Source of the DNA: Williamsia muralis NBRC 105860
GTDB lineage: Bacteria > Actinomycetota > Actinomycetes > Mycobacteriales > Mycobacteriaceae
Length of the DNA: 64,000 nucleotides
Direction of reading: 5' to 3'
Assembly (NCBI RefSeq): GCF_001598915.1
Contig: NZ_BDAP01000003.1
Coordinates: 372,001-436,000 of the forward strand
The position numbers and the translations under genes are program-made. The notes below the pieces were generated by a model. It worked only from the letters and a program-made list of their open reading frames with translations. It was not told where the DNA came from and searched no databases. Shown one piece after another: positions 10,078 through 20,143 of the stretch (within the stretch, counting starts at the first letter, position 1; each line of letters starts with the position of its first letter).

Positions 10078-10824
10078 TCAGGTCAGCTGCGACGCCGCGT
10101 CCGGGTCGACGAACCACACGGTTGCGTCCGTGCCGTGCGCCCCGGCACACGGCCAGTCCAGAGGATCGGCCCCACCGACTCCGGCGGCCACCGCCTCGGC
10201 CTTCTCGGCGCCGGACACCAGGAACCAGACCTCGCGGGCCCGGGCGACAGCCGGGAACGTCAGCGTGATCCGCTGGGGCGGTGGCTTGGGTGAGTCGGTG
10301 ACGGCGACCACGGTGGCGTCGGCTTCGGCAGTTGCCGCACTGTGGGGGAACAGCGAGTTGATGTGCCCCTCACCGCCCATCCCGACCAGATGGACGTCGA
10401 ACTCCGGTACCAGATGGCCGTCGCCGGCTTTCGACGACAACGTCGCAGCGTAAGCGGCCGCCGCCGCTTCGATGTCGTCGCCGAACTCGCCATCGGACGC
10501 AGCCATGACGAACACCCGATCCGGTTGCACCGGAACGTGGTTGAGTAGCGCATCGTAAGCCTGCCCGGCGTTCCGTTCGGGGTCGTCGGCGGTGACGAAC
10601 CGTTCGTCACCCCAGTAGATGTCCACCGCGGACCAGTCGATGTCGCCGGAGTCCTTGGCCAGAGCTTCCAGTAGCGCGATTCCGTTGCTACCTCCGGTCA
10701 GTACCACCGAGGCGCTGCCGCGCGCGGCCTGCGCCGAGGTGACCGTGGCGATGAACCGCGCCGCCACCGACTCGACGAGCGCGGACTTGTCCGCGCAGTG
10801 GATCACCTGCGCATCGGCGTTCAT
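10078..10824 (-). CDS. pgl: 6-phosphogluconolactonase
   Basis: Hydrolyses 6-phosphogluconolactone to 6-phosphogluconate, second step of the oxidative pentose phosphate pathway. 248 aa, normal for the SOL/DevB type. Motifs seen are VVLTGGSNGIALLEAL near residue 41, the active-site region YWGDERFV near 70 followed by N-AGQAYDALL, and the LVGMGGEGHINSLFP loop near 147. Its ATG overlaps the opcA stop by 4 bases. Last gene of the tkt-tal-zwf-opcA-pgl operon, which from memory matches the Rv1449c-Rv1445c order. Confidence 0.96.
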   Translation of the reverse strand: MNADAQVIHCADKSALVESVAARFIATVTSAQAARGSASVVLTGGSNGIALLEALAKDSGDIDWSAVDIYWGDERFVTADDPERNAGQAYDALLNHVPVQPDRVFVMAASDGEFGDDIEAAAAAYAATLSSKAGDGHLVPEFDVHLVGMGGEGHINSLFPHSAATAEADATVVAVTDSPKPPPQRITLTFPAVARAREVWFLVSGAEKAEAVAAGVGGADPLDWPCAGAHGTDATVWFVDPDAASQLT

Positions 10825-11744
10825 GCGTGCACCTTGTCTTTCGCTCGGGTCAGCCCATCGACGCCCTGCAGGGCGAGGTGGTAGATCTCGTCCGGATCGA
10901 GTCGCCGCAGCTCTTCGGCGAGGCAGTCGCGGATGTCACGACCGGGTAGGGCCACCTTGCCGTCGGGCTTGCCCGGAATGGAGATGATGGCCTGGTTGCT
11001 CATACCGACGCACAGCACCAGCGGTCCGGCCTCGCGTTCGAGGGTCACCTTGAAGCTGCCGACCGATCGGGTCACCGGCACCTTAAGAACGGCATGCAAC
11101 CAACCGGCGAGCAGATCGACCGCGGGAGATCCCGCAGGGCCCTCGACCTCAGCGGACACCGCTGCACTGTGCGGCGGTTGATCGAGCGCCGAGGTGAGCA
11201 AGGCGCGCCACGGGGTGATCTGGGACCACGCGATGTCCGAGTCGCCGGGGGAGTACGTCCTCAGTCGCTCGGCGAGGGCTGCGGGCACATCGGATGCCTT
11301 GTTGGTGTCGGTGATACGGCGCCTTCCGAGCTGCCCCATCGGATCGGCGGCAGGATTCTCGGGTGGCCGGCCCGGCCACCACGTCACCACCGGCGTGTCC
11401 GGCAGCATGAACGGGATGACCACGCTCTCACCGTGATTCGCCAATTCGCCGTAGAGATGCAGAACCACCACCTCCGACGCGCCTGCGTCGCCGCCCACCC
11501 GGATTTGTGCGTCCAGTCGCGACTTCATCCGACGGTCGCCGCACGACACCACGATCACCCGGCAAGGGTGCTCGCGACTGGCCTCGTTGGCCGCGTCGAT
11601 CGCGCCTTCGGTGGGTTCGCCCTCGTCCGAGCAGACGAGCAGGGTCAGCACCCGGCCCGACGTGAAAGCACCGCCGGCATCACGGATCTTGATGAGTTCC
11701 TTGCTGATCGCGGTGGTGCTGGTATCGGGCAGTTCGACAATCAC
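10821..11744 (-). CDS. opcA: OxPP cycle protein OpcA, glucose-6-phosphate dehydrogenase assembly factor
   Basis: Partner needed for full activity of actinobacterial and cyanobacterial glucose-6-phosphate dehydrogenase. 307 aa when started at GTG 11744, giving the family's usual N-terminus with IVELPDTSTTAI; a GAAGGAG lies 8 bases before it. The central region contains TPVVTWWPGRPP near residue 117, a conserved OpcA segment. It sits between zwf and pgl, and its stop overlaps pgl. Just upstream is an 8-codon reading frame with its own ribosome site that ends over this start codon (see 11741-11767). Longer in-frame extensions run into zwf and are not credible. Confidence 0.94.
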   Translation of the reverse strand: MIVELPDTSTTAISKELIKIRDAGGAFTSGRVLTLLVCSDEGEPTEGAIDAANEASREHPCRVIVVSCGDRRMKSRLDAQIRVGGDAGASEVVVLHLYGELANHGESVVIPFMLPDTPVVTWWPGRPPENPAADPMGQLGRRRITDTNKASDVPAALAERLRTYSPGDSDIAWSQITPWRALLTSALDQPPHSAAVSAEVEGPAGSPAVDLLAGWLHAVLKVPVTRSVGSFKVTLEREAGPLVLCVGMSNQAIISIPGKPDGKVALPGRDIRDCLAEELRRLDPDEIYHLALQGVDGLTRAKDKVHA

Positions 11745-11767
11745 GACTGGAACTCCTTCGTCGGCAT
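11741..11767 (-). other. Possible 8-codon leader ORF and duplicated initiation signal before opcA
   Basis: On the minus strand ATG at 11767 begins MPTKEFQS and stops with TGA overlapping the opcA GTG (GTGA). It is preceded by AAGGAGTT at a spacing equal to that of the AAGGAGTT before opcA. The two 17-base blocks (ribosome site, spacer, start) differ at only 3 positions and are 23 bases apart, so the initiation region looks duplicated. Function by translational coupling is an inference. Confidence 0.45.
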
Positions 11768-11823
11768 GACTACAACTCCTTGGTCGCCCTCGCAGCGCTG
11801 CTGCTCCATCTGCCCGACACCGA

Positions 11824-13365
11824 TCACGGACGTCGCCAGGTCCGTCCGTGCCGGGCCAGCATCTCCTCGGCCGATCTCGGACCCCAGGTGCCCGATTCAT
11901 AGCCGTCGGGCTTTCCGTTCGCTGCCCAGTGTTCGAGCACCGGGTCGAGGATCTTCCAGGACAGTTCGACCTCGGCATTGACCGGGAACAGCGATGGCTC
12001 GCCGAGCAGCACATCGAGGATCAGACGCTCGTACGCCTCGGGGGACGACTCGGTGAAGGCCTGCCCGTAACTGAAGTCCATGTTGACGTCCCGGACCTCC
12101 ATGGACGACCCCGGCACCTTCGACCCGAAACGCAACGTGATGCCCTCGTCCGGCTGTACCCGGATCACCAGTGCGTTCTGGCTGAGCTCTTCGGTCATCG
12201 TCTGATCGAACGGCAGGTGCGGCGCGCGCTTGAACACCAGTGCGATCTCGGTGACCCTGCGGCCCAGGCGCTTTCCCGTCCGTAGGTAGAAGGGGACGCC
12301 CGCCCACCGCCTGCTGTCGACCTCGAGTGCGATGGCGGCGAAGGTCTCGGTGGTCGAGTCCGCGGCAAAGCCCTTCTCGTCCTTGAGCCCCGGCACCTCT
12401 TCGCTGCCCTGCCAGCCGGCTTCGTACTGTCCGCGTGCGGTGTTCTCGTCGAGCGGCAGGATGTTGCGTGTTGCGGAGAGGACCTTGATCTTCTCGGTCT
12501 GCAGTTCGTGTGGTTCGAACGAGATGGGTTCTTCCATCGCGATCAGGGCCATCAGCTGGATCAGGTGGTTCTGGATCACATCGCGGGCGGCGCCGATGCC
12601 GTCGTAGTAACCGGCCCGGCCTCCGAGTCCGATGTCCTCAGCCATCGTGATCTGCACGTGGTCCACGTAGTGCGAGCTCCACACCGGATCGAACAGCTGG
12701 TTGGCAAAGCGCAGCGCCAGGATGTTCTGCACGGTCTCTTTGCCGAGGTAGTGGTCGATGCGGAACACGGAGTGCTCCGGGAAGACGGTGTTCACCACCG
12801 AGTTCAGCTCTTTCGCGCTCTCCAGGTCGTGCCCGAACGGCTTCTCGATGACCACGCGCCGCCAATGGTCGTCGGACTGCTCGGCCAGCCCCGACTTCGA
12901 CAGCTGCTCACACACCACCGGGAAGGCCGCCGGCGGGATCGACAGGTAGAAGGCGTGATTACCCTCAGTTCCGCGCTTCTCGTCGAGTTCACCGAGGGTG
13001 TCCCGGAGCTTCTCGAAGGCCGTGTCATCGTCGAACGTGCCCTGGACGAACCGGAAGCCCTCGCTGAGCCGCTCCCAGACGTCCTCGCGGAACGGCGTAC
13101 GGGAATGAGCGCGCACGGCGTCGTGCACCACCTCGGAGAAGTCCTCGTGGTCCCAGTCCCGGCGGGCGAATCCGACCAGCGCGAAACCGGGGGGTAGGAG
13201 CCCCCGGTTCGCGAGGTCGTACACCGCGGGCATCAACTTGCGCTTCGCGAGGTCGCCGGTCACGCCGAAGATGACAAGACTGCTGGGCCCGGCGATGCGG
13301 GGCAGACGCTTGTCACGGTCGTCGCGCAGCGGATTCGTCCACTGCCCGGCTGCGTCCTTGGCCAA
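11824..13365 (-). CDS. zwf: Glucose-6-phosphate dehydrogenase
   Basis: Oxidises glucose-6-phosphate to 6-phosphogluconolactone, producing NADPH. 513 aa, standard length. The nucleotide-binding motif VIFGVTGDLAKRKLMP is at residues 31-46, the substrate-binding/catalytic RIDHYLGKETVQN near residue 200, and conserved YYLR-like PFYLRTGKRL near 345. ATG at 13365, four bases after the tal stop, so it is translated from the same message as tkt and tal. The following 79 bases carry the unusual opcA initiation region. Confidence 0.98.
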   Translation of the reverse strand: MAKDAAGQWTNPLRDDRDKRLPRIAGPSSLVIFGVTGDLAKRKLMPAVYDLANRGLLPPGFALVGFARRDWDHEDFSEVVHDAVRAHSRTPFREDVWERLSEGFRFVQGTFDDDTAFEKLRDTLGELDEKRGTEGNHAFYLSIPPAAFPVVCEQLSKSGLAEQSDDHWRRVVIEKPFGHDLESAKELNSVVNTVFPEHSVFRIDHYLGKETVQNILALRFANQLFDPVWSSHYVDHVQITMAEDIGLGGRAGYYDGIGAARDVIQNHLIQLMALIAMEEPISFEPHELQTEKIKVLSATRNILPLDENTARGQYEAGWQGSEEVPGLKDEKGFAADSTTETFAAIALEVDSRRWAGVPFYLRTGKRLGRRVTEIALVFKRAPHLPFDQTMTEELSQNALVIRVQPDEGITLRFGSKVPGSSMEVRDVNMDFSYGQAFTESSPEAYERLILDVLLGEPSLFPVNAEVELSWKILDPVLEHWAANGKPDGYESGTWGPRSAEEMLARHGRTWRRP

Positions 13366-13369
13366 GGGA

Positions 13370-14494
13370 TCAGGCCTTCGAGCCGGCTGCCAACTGTTCC
13401 GCGGTGGCGTCGAGCAGTTCCTGCCACGCCACCTCGAACTTCTCCACGCCCTCGTTCTCCAGCGTCAGGAAGACGTCGGTGAGGTCGACCCCGATCCCGG
13501 AGAGCGCATCGAACACCTCCTGCGACGCGGGACCCTGGCCGATGATCGAGTTGGGGTTGACCTTCCCATGATCAGCGAAGGCATCCATCGTCTTCTCGGG
13601 CATCGTGTTCACCGTTCCGGGGGCCACCAGCTCGCCGACGTACAGGGTGTCCGGCAGACTCGGGTCCTTGACGCCGGTGGAGGCCCACAGTGGGCGTTGG
13701 GCATTGGCCCCAGCGGCGGCCAGTGCGCGGAAGCGCGGCTGCTCCTCGAACACCTTCTGGTAGGCGACGTAGGCGAGTCGGGCGTTGGCCAGGCCGGCCT
13801 TTCCCTTGAGTGCCTTCGCCTCGTCGCTGCCGATGGCATCGAGTCGCTTGTCGATCTCGGTGTCCACGCGAGAGACGAAGAACGATGCGACCGAATGGAT
13901 CTTGGACAGATCGTGCCCCGCTGCCGATGCCTTCTCCAGGCCCTCGATGTAGGCGCCCATGACCAGCTCATAACGTTCGACCGAGAAGATCAACGTCACG
14001 TTCACGCTGATGCCCTCGGCGATGACCTTGGTGATGGCCGGGATGCCCGCTTCTGTTGCCGGGATCTTGATCAGCAGGTTGGGACGATCGACGATCTTCC
14101 ACAGCTCCACCGCCTGCGCCACGGTCTGGTCGGAGTCGTGGGCGAGACGCGGGTCGACCTCGATCGAGACCCGCCCGTCGACACCCTTGGATGCCTCGTA
14201 CTGCGGGGCGAGCACGTCGCACGCGTTGCGCACGTCGTCCGTGGTGACCGTGCGGATGGTGGCATCCACATCGGCGCCGCGGGCGGCCAGCTCGTTGACC
14301 TGATCGTCGTAGGCGTTGCCCTTGGACAATGCCGCCTGGAAAATCGACGGGTTGGTGGTGACACCCACCACCGACTTGGTGGCGATCAGTTCGGCGAGAT
14401 TGCCGGACTGGATGCGGGTGCGAGAGAGATCGTCGAGCCAGACCGAGACGCCGGCCTGGGACAGTGCGGCAAGATTGGCGTTCTGTTCGCTCAT
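13370..14494 (-). CDS. tal: Transaldolase
   Basis: Transfers dihydroxyacetone units between sugar phosphates in the non-oxidative pentose phosphate branch. 374 aa, the long actinobacterial class. SVWLDDLSR near residue 18, [11 protein letters not shown] near 44, and [15 protein letters not shown] near 140, with the Schiff-base Lys, are visible. ATG at 14494 was chosen because homologues start MSEQN- and GGAG is in place upstream; the open frame continues further back only as read-through sequence. 31 bases downstream of tkt. Confidence 0.97.
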   Translation of the reverse strand: MSEQNANLAALSQAGVSVWLDDLSRTRIQSGNLAELIATKSVVGVTTNPSIFQAALSKGNAYDDQVNELAARGADVDATIRTVTTDDVRNACDVLAPQYEASKGVDGRVSIEVDPRLAHDSDQTVAQAVELWKIVDRPNLLIKIPATEAGIPAITKVIAEGISVNVTLIFSVERYELVMGAYIEGLEKASAAGHDLSKIHSVASFFVSRVDTEIDKRLDAIGSDEAKALKGKAGLANARLAYVAYQKVFEEQPRFRALAAAGANAQRPLWASTGVKDPSLPDTLYVGELVAPGTVNTMPEKTMDAFADHGKVNPNSIIGQGPASQEVFDALSGIGVDLTDVFLTLENEGVEKFEVAWQELLDATAEQLAAGSKA

Positions 14495-14525
14495 TTTGCG
14501 CTCCAATTCAAGTGTTGTGCAGATC

Positions 14526-16613
14526 TCAGTTGGTTTTTGCGACCGAACGCTCGGCGGCGGCGATGACGGCCTCTGCGGTGATACCGAACTTCTCGTAGAG
14601 CACCTTGTAGTCGGCAGAGGCGCCATAGTGCTCGATGGACACGATCTCACCGGCGTCGCCGACGAGGCGGTACCACGGCATCGCGATACCGGCTTCCACG
14701 ACCACTCGGGCCTTCACCGTGGGCGGCAGCACCGAATCGCGGTAGCTGCTGTCCTGCTCGTCGAACCACTCCACGCATGGCATCGACACGACGCGGGCAT
14801 TGATTCCCTTGTCCTTCAAGGCCTTTTGCGCCTCGACGGCGAGGTACACCTCGGACCCGGTGCCGATCAGGATGACCTGAGGATCTCCCTCGGGCTCTGA
14901 CAGGACGTATCCGCCCTTCGCCACACCCTCGGCCGACGTTCCCTCCAGGATCGGGATGTTCTGCCGGGTGAGCGCCAGCCCGACCGGATTGTGCCGCCGG
15001 GTCATGATGGCCTGCCATGCGTAGGCCGTCTCGTTGGCGTCGCCGGGGCGCACCACGTCGAGATCGGGGATCGCGCGCAGCGCCGCCAGGTGCTCGATCG
15101 GTTGGTGGGTGGGTCCGTCCTCGCCCAGCCCGATCGAGTCGTGGGTCCACACATAGATGGGATCGGTCTTCATCAGCGCGGCCAGTCGCACGGCCGGCCG
15201 CATGTAGTCGGCGAACTGAAGGAACGTTCCGCCGTATGCGCGGGTCGGTCCGTGCCGGACGATGCCCGACAAGATCGCACCCATCGCGTGTTCACGGATG
15301 CCGAAGTGCAGCGTGCGCCCGTACGGGTTCGCGCTCCAGTTCTTGGTGCTGATCCCGGTGGGGCCGAAGGACGCGGCTCCGTCCATGGTGGTGTTGTTGC
15401 TGCCTGCGAGGTCAGCGGAACCACCCCATAGTTCGGGCAGAACGGGTCCGAGAGCTGAGAGCACCTTGCCCGACGCCGATCGGGTGGCCACATCCTTGTC
15501 GCCGACCTCCCACTTGGGGAGCGCATCGGTCCAGCCGTCGGGCAGGCCGTTCACCACGAGGCGGTCGAGCAGAGCCTTGCGGTCCGGATTCGCCTCGGCC
15601 CACTCGTCGAACGACTTCTCCCAGGCCTTGCGCCGTTCGGCGCCCCGGTCCACGAGCTGCCGGGTGTGCGCGATGACCTCGTCCGCGACCTCGAACGTCT
15701 GGTCGGGGTCGAATCCCAGCAGCTTCTTGGTCTCGGCGACCTCATCATCACCGAGCGCGCTGCCGTGGGCGCTGCCGGTGTTCATCTTGTTGGGCGCGGG
15801 GTAGCCGATGATGGTGCGCAAGACGATGATCGACGGCTTGTCGATCACGGCCTTGGCCTTCTCGACGGCCTCTTCGATCGCGGTGACGTTCTCGCCGCCC
15901 TCGACGTGCTGGACGTGCCAGCCGTATGCCTCATAGCGAGCGGCGACGTCCTCGGACAGCGCGATGTCGGTGTCGTCTTCGATCGAGATGTGGTTCTTGT
16001 CGTAGAACACGATGAGGTTGCCCAGCTGCTGGGTGCCTGCCAGTGAGCTGGCCTCCGAGGTGACGCCCTCTTCGATGTCGCCGTCGGAAGCGATCACGTA
16101 GATGTAGTGGTCGAACGCACTCTGGCCGACCGGTGCGTCCGGATCGAACAGTCCACGCTCGTAGCGGGCCGCCATCGCCATCCCGACCGACGAGGCAAGT
16201 CCCTGACCGAGCGGCCCGGTGGTCATCTCCACGCCGCGCGTGTGGCGGTACTCGGGATGGCCGGGCGTCTTGGACTCGTAGGTGCGCAGCGCCTTCAGAT
16301 CGTCGAGTTCGAGGCCGAATCCGCCGAGGTAGAGCTGGATGTACAGCGTCAGGCTCGAGTGTCCGCAGGACAGGATGAAGCGGTCGCGGCCCATCCAGTC
16401 CGTATCCGTGGGGTCATGCCGCATCACTCGCTGGAACAGCGTGTAGGCCAGCGGCGCCAGGCTCATGGCTGTGCCGGGGTGTCCACTGCCGCATTTCTGA
16501 ACCGCGTCTGCGGCCAGAACCCGCACTGTGTCAACGGCTTTGGTGTCCACCTCGCTCCAGTCAGCAGGGTGTGAGGGCTGTGTTAGCGCGCGAATCTCAT
16601 CTGTTGCTGACAC
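14526..16613 (-). CDS. tkt: Transketolase
   Basis: Thiamine-diphosphate enzyme moving two-carbon units between pentose and hexose phosphates. 695 aa, typical. Visible are [15 protein letters not shown] near residue 41, the ThDP/metal motif [19 protein letters not shown] near 165, the substrate-binding [14 protein letters not shown] near 490, and RPGDANET near 525. GTG start at 16613 with GGAGGAG 13 bases upstream. First gene of the minus-strand pentose phosphate operon and divergent from ctaB, so its promoter must lie in 16614-16824. Confidence 0.98.
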   Translation of the reverse strand: MSATDEIRALTQPSHPADWSEVDTKAVDTVRVLAADAVQKCGSGHPGTAMSLAPLAYTLFQRVMRHDPTDTDWMGRDRFILSCGHSSLTLYIQLYLGGFGLELDDLKALRTYESKTPGHPEYRHTRGVEMTTGPLGQGLASSVGMAMAARYERGLFDPDAPVGQSAFDHYIYVIASDGDIEEGVTSEASSLAGTQQLGNLIVFYDKNHISIEDDTDIALSEDVAARYEAYGWHVQHVEGGENVTAIEEAVEKAKAVIDKPSIIVLRTIIGYPAPNKMNTGSAHGSALGDDEVAETKKLLGFDPDQTFEVADEVIAHTRQLVDRGAERRKAWEKSFDEWAEANPDRKALLDRLVVNGLPDGWTDALPKWEVGDKDVATRSASGKVLSALGPVLPELWGGSADLAGSNNTTMDGAASFGPTGISTKNWSANPYGRTLHFGIREHAMGAILSGIVRHGPTRAYGGTFLQFADYMRPAVRLAALMKTDPIYVWTHDSIGLGEDGPTHQPIEHLAALRAIPDLDVVRPGDANETAYAWQAIMTRRHNPVGLALTRQNIPILEGTSAEGVAKGGYVLSEPEGDPQVILIGTGSEVYLAVEAQKALKDKGINARVVSMPCVEWFDEQDSSYRDSVLPPTVKARVVVEAGIAMPWYRLVGDAGEIVSIEHYGASADYKVLYEKFGITAEAVIAAAERSVAKTN

Positions 16614-16744
16614 GATCGTGTGAACTCCTCCAAGCTCGACTTTCCGTACATGGCAGGCTGCGAACAGCCCACGTCAAGCCTAGACGTCTCCCGGTCCCAT
16701 GGCGCGATACGGGACTGAATAACTCTCCGGTTCACCTTCGGGGA

Positions 16745-16763
16745 CCTGACCGACGAGGTCAGG
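16745..16763. promoter_or_regulatory. Perfect 7-bp inverted repeat between tkt and ctaB
   Basis: CCTGACC and GGTCAGG flank 5 bases in the middle of the 211-base divergent intergenic region that must hold the promoters of both tkt and ctaB. A candidate operator. The ctaB side has TACCAT at 16807-16812, a possible -10 element 12 bases before the ATG at 16825. No regulator is identified. Confidence 0.35.
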
Positions 16764-16824
16764 CGCCGGATCGGACCTCGATTGCCGTTCTGGGGTACCG
16801 GCCGTCTACCATTCCCTGTAGTAG

Positions 16825-17838
16825 ATGAGCGAGTCAGGAGATCTAGTGCGGATTGGGGAACGTGTGAGCCGACACGGTTTCGCCTCCTCCCCAGCGTCAG
16901 GTGGTGAGGCTCCGCCCATGCAGCGCCCCACCAGCATGCGCGGGAGGATCTCGGGAACGGCATTGGCCTATCTCGCTCTCACCAAGCCACGGGTCATCGA
17001 GTTGCTCCTCGTGGCGACCATCCCCGTGATGCTGCTGGCCGACCGTGGTCGGGTGGACCTGGCCCTGATGGCCTGGACACTGCTGGGCGGCTGGCTCGGC
17101 GCGGCGAGCGCCAACACGCTCAACATGGTGGTCGACGCCGACATCGACCAGAAGATGAAGCGCACCGAACGCCGGCCTCTGGCCCGCCACGCGGTGTCCA
17201 CCAGAAGCGCACTCATCTTCGGGATCGTGCTGGGCGCGGCATCGTTCGCGGTGTTGTCGACGATGGCAAACCTGCTCAGCGCCCTGTTGGTGATGGCGAC
17301 AATCGCGTTCTACGTCTTCGTCTACACGATGGTGCTCAAGCGCCGTACGTGGCAGAACGTGGTGTGGGGCGGAGCGGCCGGATGTATGCCGACCCTCGTC
17401 GGCTGGGCTGCCGTCACCGGCAGCCTGAGCTGGCAGCCTGTGGTGCTGTTCATGGTGATCTTCTTCTGGACGCCACCGCACACCTGGGCGCTGGCGATGC
17501 GTTACAAAGAGGACTACCGCGCAGCGGGTGTGCCCATGCTCCCCGTCATCGCCACCGAGATCCAGGTCACCCGGCAGATGCTGTTCTATACGTGGGCGAC
17601 GGTTCTCAGCACGCTGGTGTTGTGTCTGGCCACTGGCTGGATCTACACGGCCGTGGCCCTCGCCGCGGGCGGCTGGTTCATCTACGTGGTCCACAAGCTC
17701 TACCGCGCCACCCTGCGCGGTGAGGAAGTCACCCCGCTCAAGGTCTTCTTGCAGTCCAACGAATATCTCGCGATAGTCTTCTGCGGACTGGCGATCGATT
17801 CGGTGATCGGATTGCCGACGCTGACAAGCTTGTTCTGA
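16825..17838 (+). CDS. ctaB: Protohaem IX farnesyltransferase (haem O synthase)
   Basis: Adds a farnesyl group to protohaem to form haem O for cytochrome aa3 oxidase. 337 aa, UbiA superfamily, with about eight or nine hydrophobic segments. The prenyl-diphosphate motif [19 protein letters not shown] begins at residue 100 and the second motif [16 protein letters not shown] is near 227. An N-terminal tail of about 45 polar residues precedes the first membrane segment; GTG codons at 16846 and 16864 are alternative starts. The partner haem A synthase ctaA is 3 kb away on the other strand. Confidence 0.95.
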   Translation: MSESGDLVRIGERVSRHGFASSPASGGEAPPMQRPTSMRGRISGTALAYLALTKPRVIELLLVATIPVMLLADRGRVDLALMAWTLLGGWLGAASANTLNMVVDADIDQKMKRTERRPLARHAVSTRSALIFGIVLGAASFAVLSTMANLLSALLVMATIAFYVFVYTMVLKRRTWQNVVWGGAAGCMPTLVGWAAVTGSLSWQPVVLFMVIFFWTPPHTWALAMRYKEDYRAAGVPMLPVIATEIQVTRQMLFYTWATVLSTLVLCLATGWIYTAVALAAGGWFIYVVHKLYRATLRGEEVTPLKVFLQSNEYLAIVFCGLAIDSVIGLPTLTSLF

Positions 17839-17884
17839 CGGGCACCACCGGCCGCTGGCCGGTGCGAGGTGATTTGGGGGAAAC

Positions 17885-19084
17885 ATGTCGTACCCACCTG
17901 GGCAGGGTCAGGGGCCCGGAAACAACGACTGGCGGCCGTATTCGGAGCCGACTCAGGTCGGCCAACCCCAGTTCGGTCCATCGCAGTACGGTCAGCAGCA
18001 GCCGCCGCCCGACAACGGTCAGGGCGGACAGTTCTATGGCCAGCCCGATCCCGCTTACAACCCGTATCAGCCCTACCCGGCTGCCGGCGGACAGTGGGGC
18101 CCGCCCCAGCCCCGAAAATCGCGCACGCCGCTGATCATCGGCCTCGTCGCGGTCGCAGTGCTCGTTGTCGTGGCTGTTGTGGTTGCACTCGTCGTCGCGC
18201 TCGGCGGGGGAGGGGCGAGCAGCGATCCGGAGTCAGCAGTGGAGGGGTATCTCACGGCGCTGTCCGACGGCGATGCCGCCAAGGCGCTGGACCTGTCAAA
18301 GTCGCCCGCGTCCGAACTCCTGCTCACCGACGACATCCTGAAACAACAGCAGGAAATCGCCAAGATCTCGGACATCTCGATCGTGGATGTCCAGAAGATG
18401 GGCGAAATGGCCACGGTCCAGGCCACCTACCAATTCGGAGACCGCAAGGCCGACGAGAGTTTTGTCCTGCACAAGACCGGGGATTCCTGGCGGCTGGACG
18501 AGGGCGTCGTCGCAGTGGACGTCAGCAGCCTCGGAGGCATTCCAGGGCTCACCGCCTTCGGCGTCCCTGTCGAGGGCGAGGCCAAGGTGTATGTGTTCCC
18601 CGGGCCCGTGAAGTGGGGCAGTGCCGACGAGAACTTCGCGGTCGTGAACGGCAAGGAAAAGGACTTCCCGGTCGCAGGGACAAGTTACGGGTCGTTCCCG
18701 GACCTGACTGCTGAACTCAGCGGCAAAGGACAGAACGCGGTGAATACAGCGGTCCAGGCCCACCTGGACGAGTGTGCGTTGTCGGTCCAGGTCGACGCGG
18801 CAACGGACAAGCCGGACTGTGGCCAGCGGACGTACGCCTACAACGCCGAACCGGGCTCGGCGAAATGGACTGCGCCGGCGCAATTGCCTGCCCTCGACTA
18901 CCGCCTGGGATACGACAACCCCGAGGAAGTGTCGGTCGACGGCGAGATGGAGTGGTCGGTGACCTTCCGCACGACCGCGTCGGGTTCACGACCGGCCGAG
19001 ACCAAGACGGAGACCGTCACGGACTACCTGTACGGCACCGTCGACCTGGCCCAGAATCCGCCGGTGTTCACACCCGAAGGATGA
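17885..19084 (+). CDS. Membrane-anchored secreted protein with Pro/Gln-rich cytoplasmic tail, function unknown
   Basis: 399 aa. Residues 1-78 are rich in Pro, Gln, Gly and Tyr (repeated YGQ, PYQPY, QPDP). One strong transmembrane helix of about 25 residues follows near 82-107 (LIIGLVAVAVLVVVAVVVALVVAL in part). The rest is an exported domain that starts with DPESAVEGYLTALSDGDA, resembling the NTF2-like DUF4878 module of actinobacterial lipoproteins, and contains two Cys in the second half (DECALS, KPDCGQ) that could form a disulfide. No lipobox. A GGGGGA ribosome site precedes ATG. Possibly envelope-associated; no function is claimed. Confidence 0.85.
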   Translation: MSYPPGQGQGPGNNDWRPYSEPTQVGQPQFGPSQYGQQQPPPDNGQGGQFYGQPDPAYNPYQPYPAAGGQWGPPQPRKSRTPLIIGLVAVAVLVVVAVVVALVVALGGGGASSDPESAVEGYLTALSDGDAAKALDLSKSPASELLLTDDILKQQQEIAKISDISIVDVQKMGEMATVQATYQFGDRKADESFVLHKTGDSWRLDEGVVAVDVSSLGGIPGLTAFGVPVEGEAKVYVFPGPVKWGSADENFAVVNGKEKDFPVAGTSYGSFPDLTAELSGKGQNAVNTAVQAHLDECALSVQVDAATDKPDCGQRTYAYNAEPGSAKWTAPAQLPALDYRLGYDNPEEVSVDGEMEWSVTFRTTASGSRPAETKTETVTDYLYGTVDLAQNPPVFTPEG

Positions 19085-19102
19085 CCGGCCTGCGCCTCAG
19101 GT

Positions 19103-20071
19103 CTACTGCGGCGTGAGGACAACCGACCCCGTGGTCGCCCGGGCGGCTAGATCGATGTGCGCCTGCCTCGCCTCGGCCAGTGGATACGAGTGGGCGACCC
19201 GCACGGTGACGCTGCCGTCGGCGATCCCGCTCATCACCTCACCGGCGCGCCACGCCAACTCTTCGGGGTCGGAGATGAAGTGTTTGAGGGTTGGCCGGGT
19301 GACCGACAGTGAGCCCGCGGCGTTGAGTCGTTGTAGGTCAAAGGGTGGGACCGGTCCGCTGGCCGCGCCGAAGAGAACAACGATTCCCCGGATCGCAGTC
19401 GCGGCGAGACTCTGTTCGAACGTGTCTGCACCCACGCCGTCATAGGCGACGGACACGCCCGCGCCACCGGTGAGGGAGCGCACCTGTTCGGCCACCTGGT
19501 CTCCGTATCGCAGCACTTCGTCGGCCCCCGCCCGCCGGGACAGGTCTTCCTTCGCGTCGTTCGACACGGTGGTGATGACCCGCAGTCCTCTGGCCTTGGC
19601 CATCTGGGTGAGCACCAGGCCGACGCCGCCTGCGCCGGCATGGACGAGGACGGTGTCGCCCGGGCGCGGGTGGGCGGCACCATCGAGCAGGTAGTGCGCA
19701 GTGATCCCCTGCAGCAGAGCGGACGCCGCGACGTCGTCGGCGATGGTCTCGGGTACGGCCACGGCGCGCGCTGCCGGCACCACGACGAGTTCGGCGTAGC
19801 TCGAGGGTGCATCGCACCACGCGACCCGCTGGCCGACCGACATCGAGTCGACATCGGGGCCGACCGCCACGACCTCACCGGCGCCTTCACTGCCCGGGAT
19901 GAACGGCAGCGTCATCGGATACATGCCGGACCGCTGGTACGTGTCGATGAAGTTCACACCGATCGCCGCGGCGCGCACCAGGACCTCACCAAGACCGGGT
20001 TCGGGATCTGCGGTCTCGACCACATCCATCACTTCGGGCCCACCGTGCTGACTGACCTGGATCGCATGCAT
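19103..20071 (-). CDS. qor: Quinone oxidoreductase (zeta-crystallin-like MDR family)
   Basis: NADPH-dependent reductase of the zinc-free medium-chain dehydrogenase family. 322 aa. N-terminal MHAIQVSQHGGPEVMD, the GroES-like entry FIDTYQRSGMYP near residue 37, the cofactor loop VLVHAGAGGVGLVLTQMAKARG near 140, and YDGVG near 210 are typical of QOR. It corresponds in position to Rv1454c. Convergent with the preceding gene and divergent from the 97-aa gene at 20144. The physiological quinone substrate is not indicated by context. Confidence 0.93.
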   Translation of the reverse strand: MHAIQVSQHGGPEVMDVVETADPEPGLGEVLVRAAAIGVNFIDTYQRSGMYPMTLPFIPGSEGAGEVVAVGPDVDSMSVGQRVAWCDAPSSYAELVVVPAARAVAVPETIADDVAASALLQGITAHYLLDGAAHPRPGDTVLVHAGAGGVGLVLTQMAKARGLRVITTVSNDAKEDLSRRAGADEVLRYGDQVAEQVRSLTGGAGVSVAYDGVGADTFEQSLAATAIRGIVVLFGAASGPVPPFDLQRLNAAGSLSVTRPTLKHFISDPEELAWRAGEVMSGIADGSVTVRVAHSYPLAEARQAHIDLAARATTGSVVLTPQ

Positions 20072-20143
20072 GACTCAGTTGTACCGAGCCCGTCAGAGTG
20101 TCCGGTGATCGGCCCCGCCGCGGTGCGCAATATGCTGTGACAC

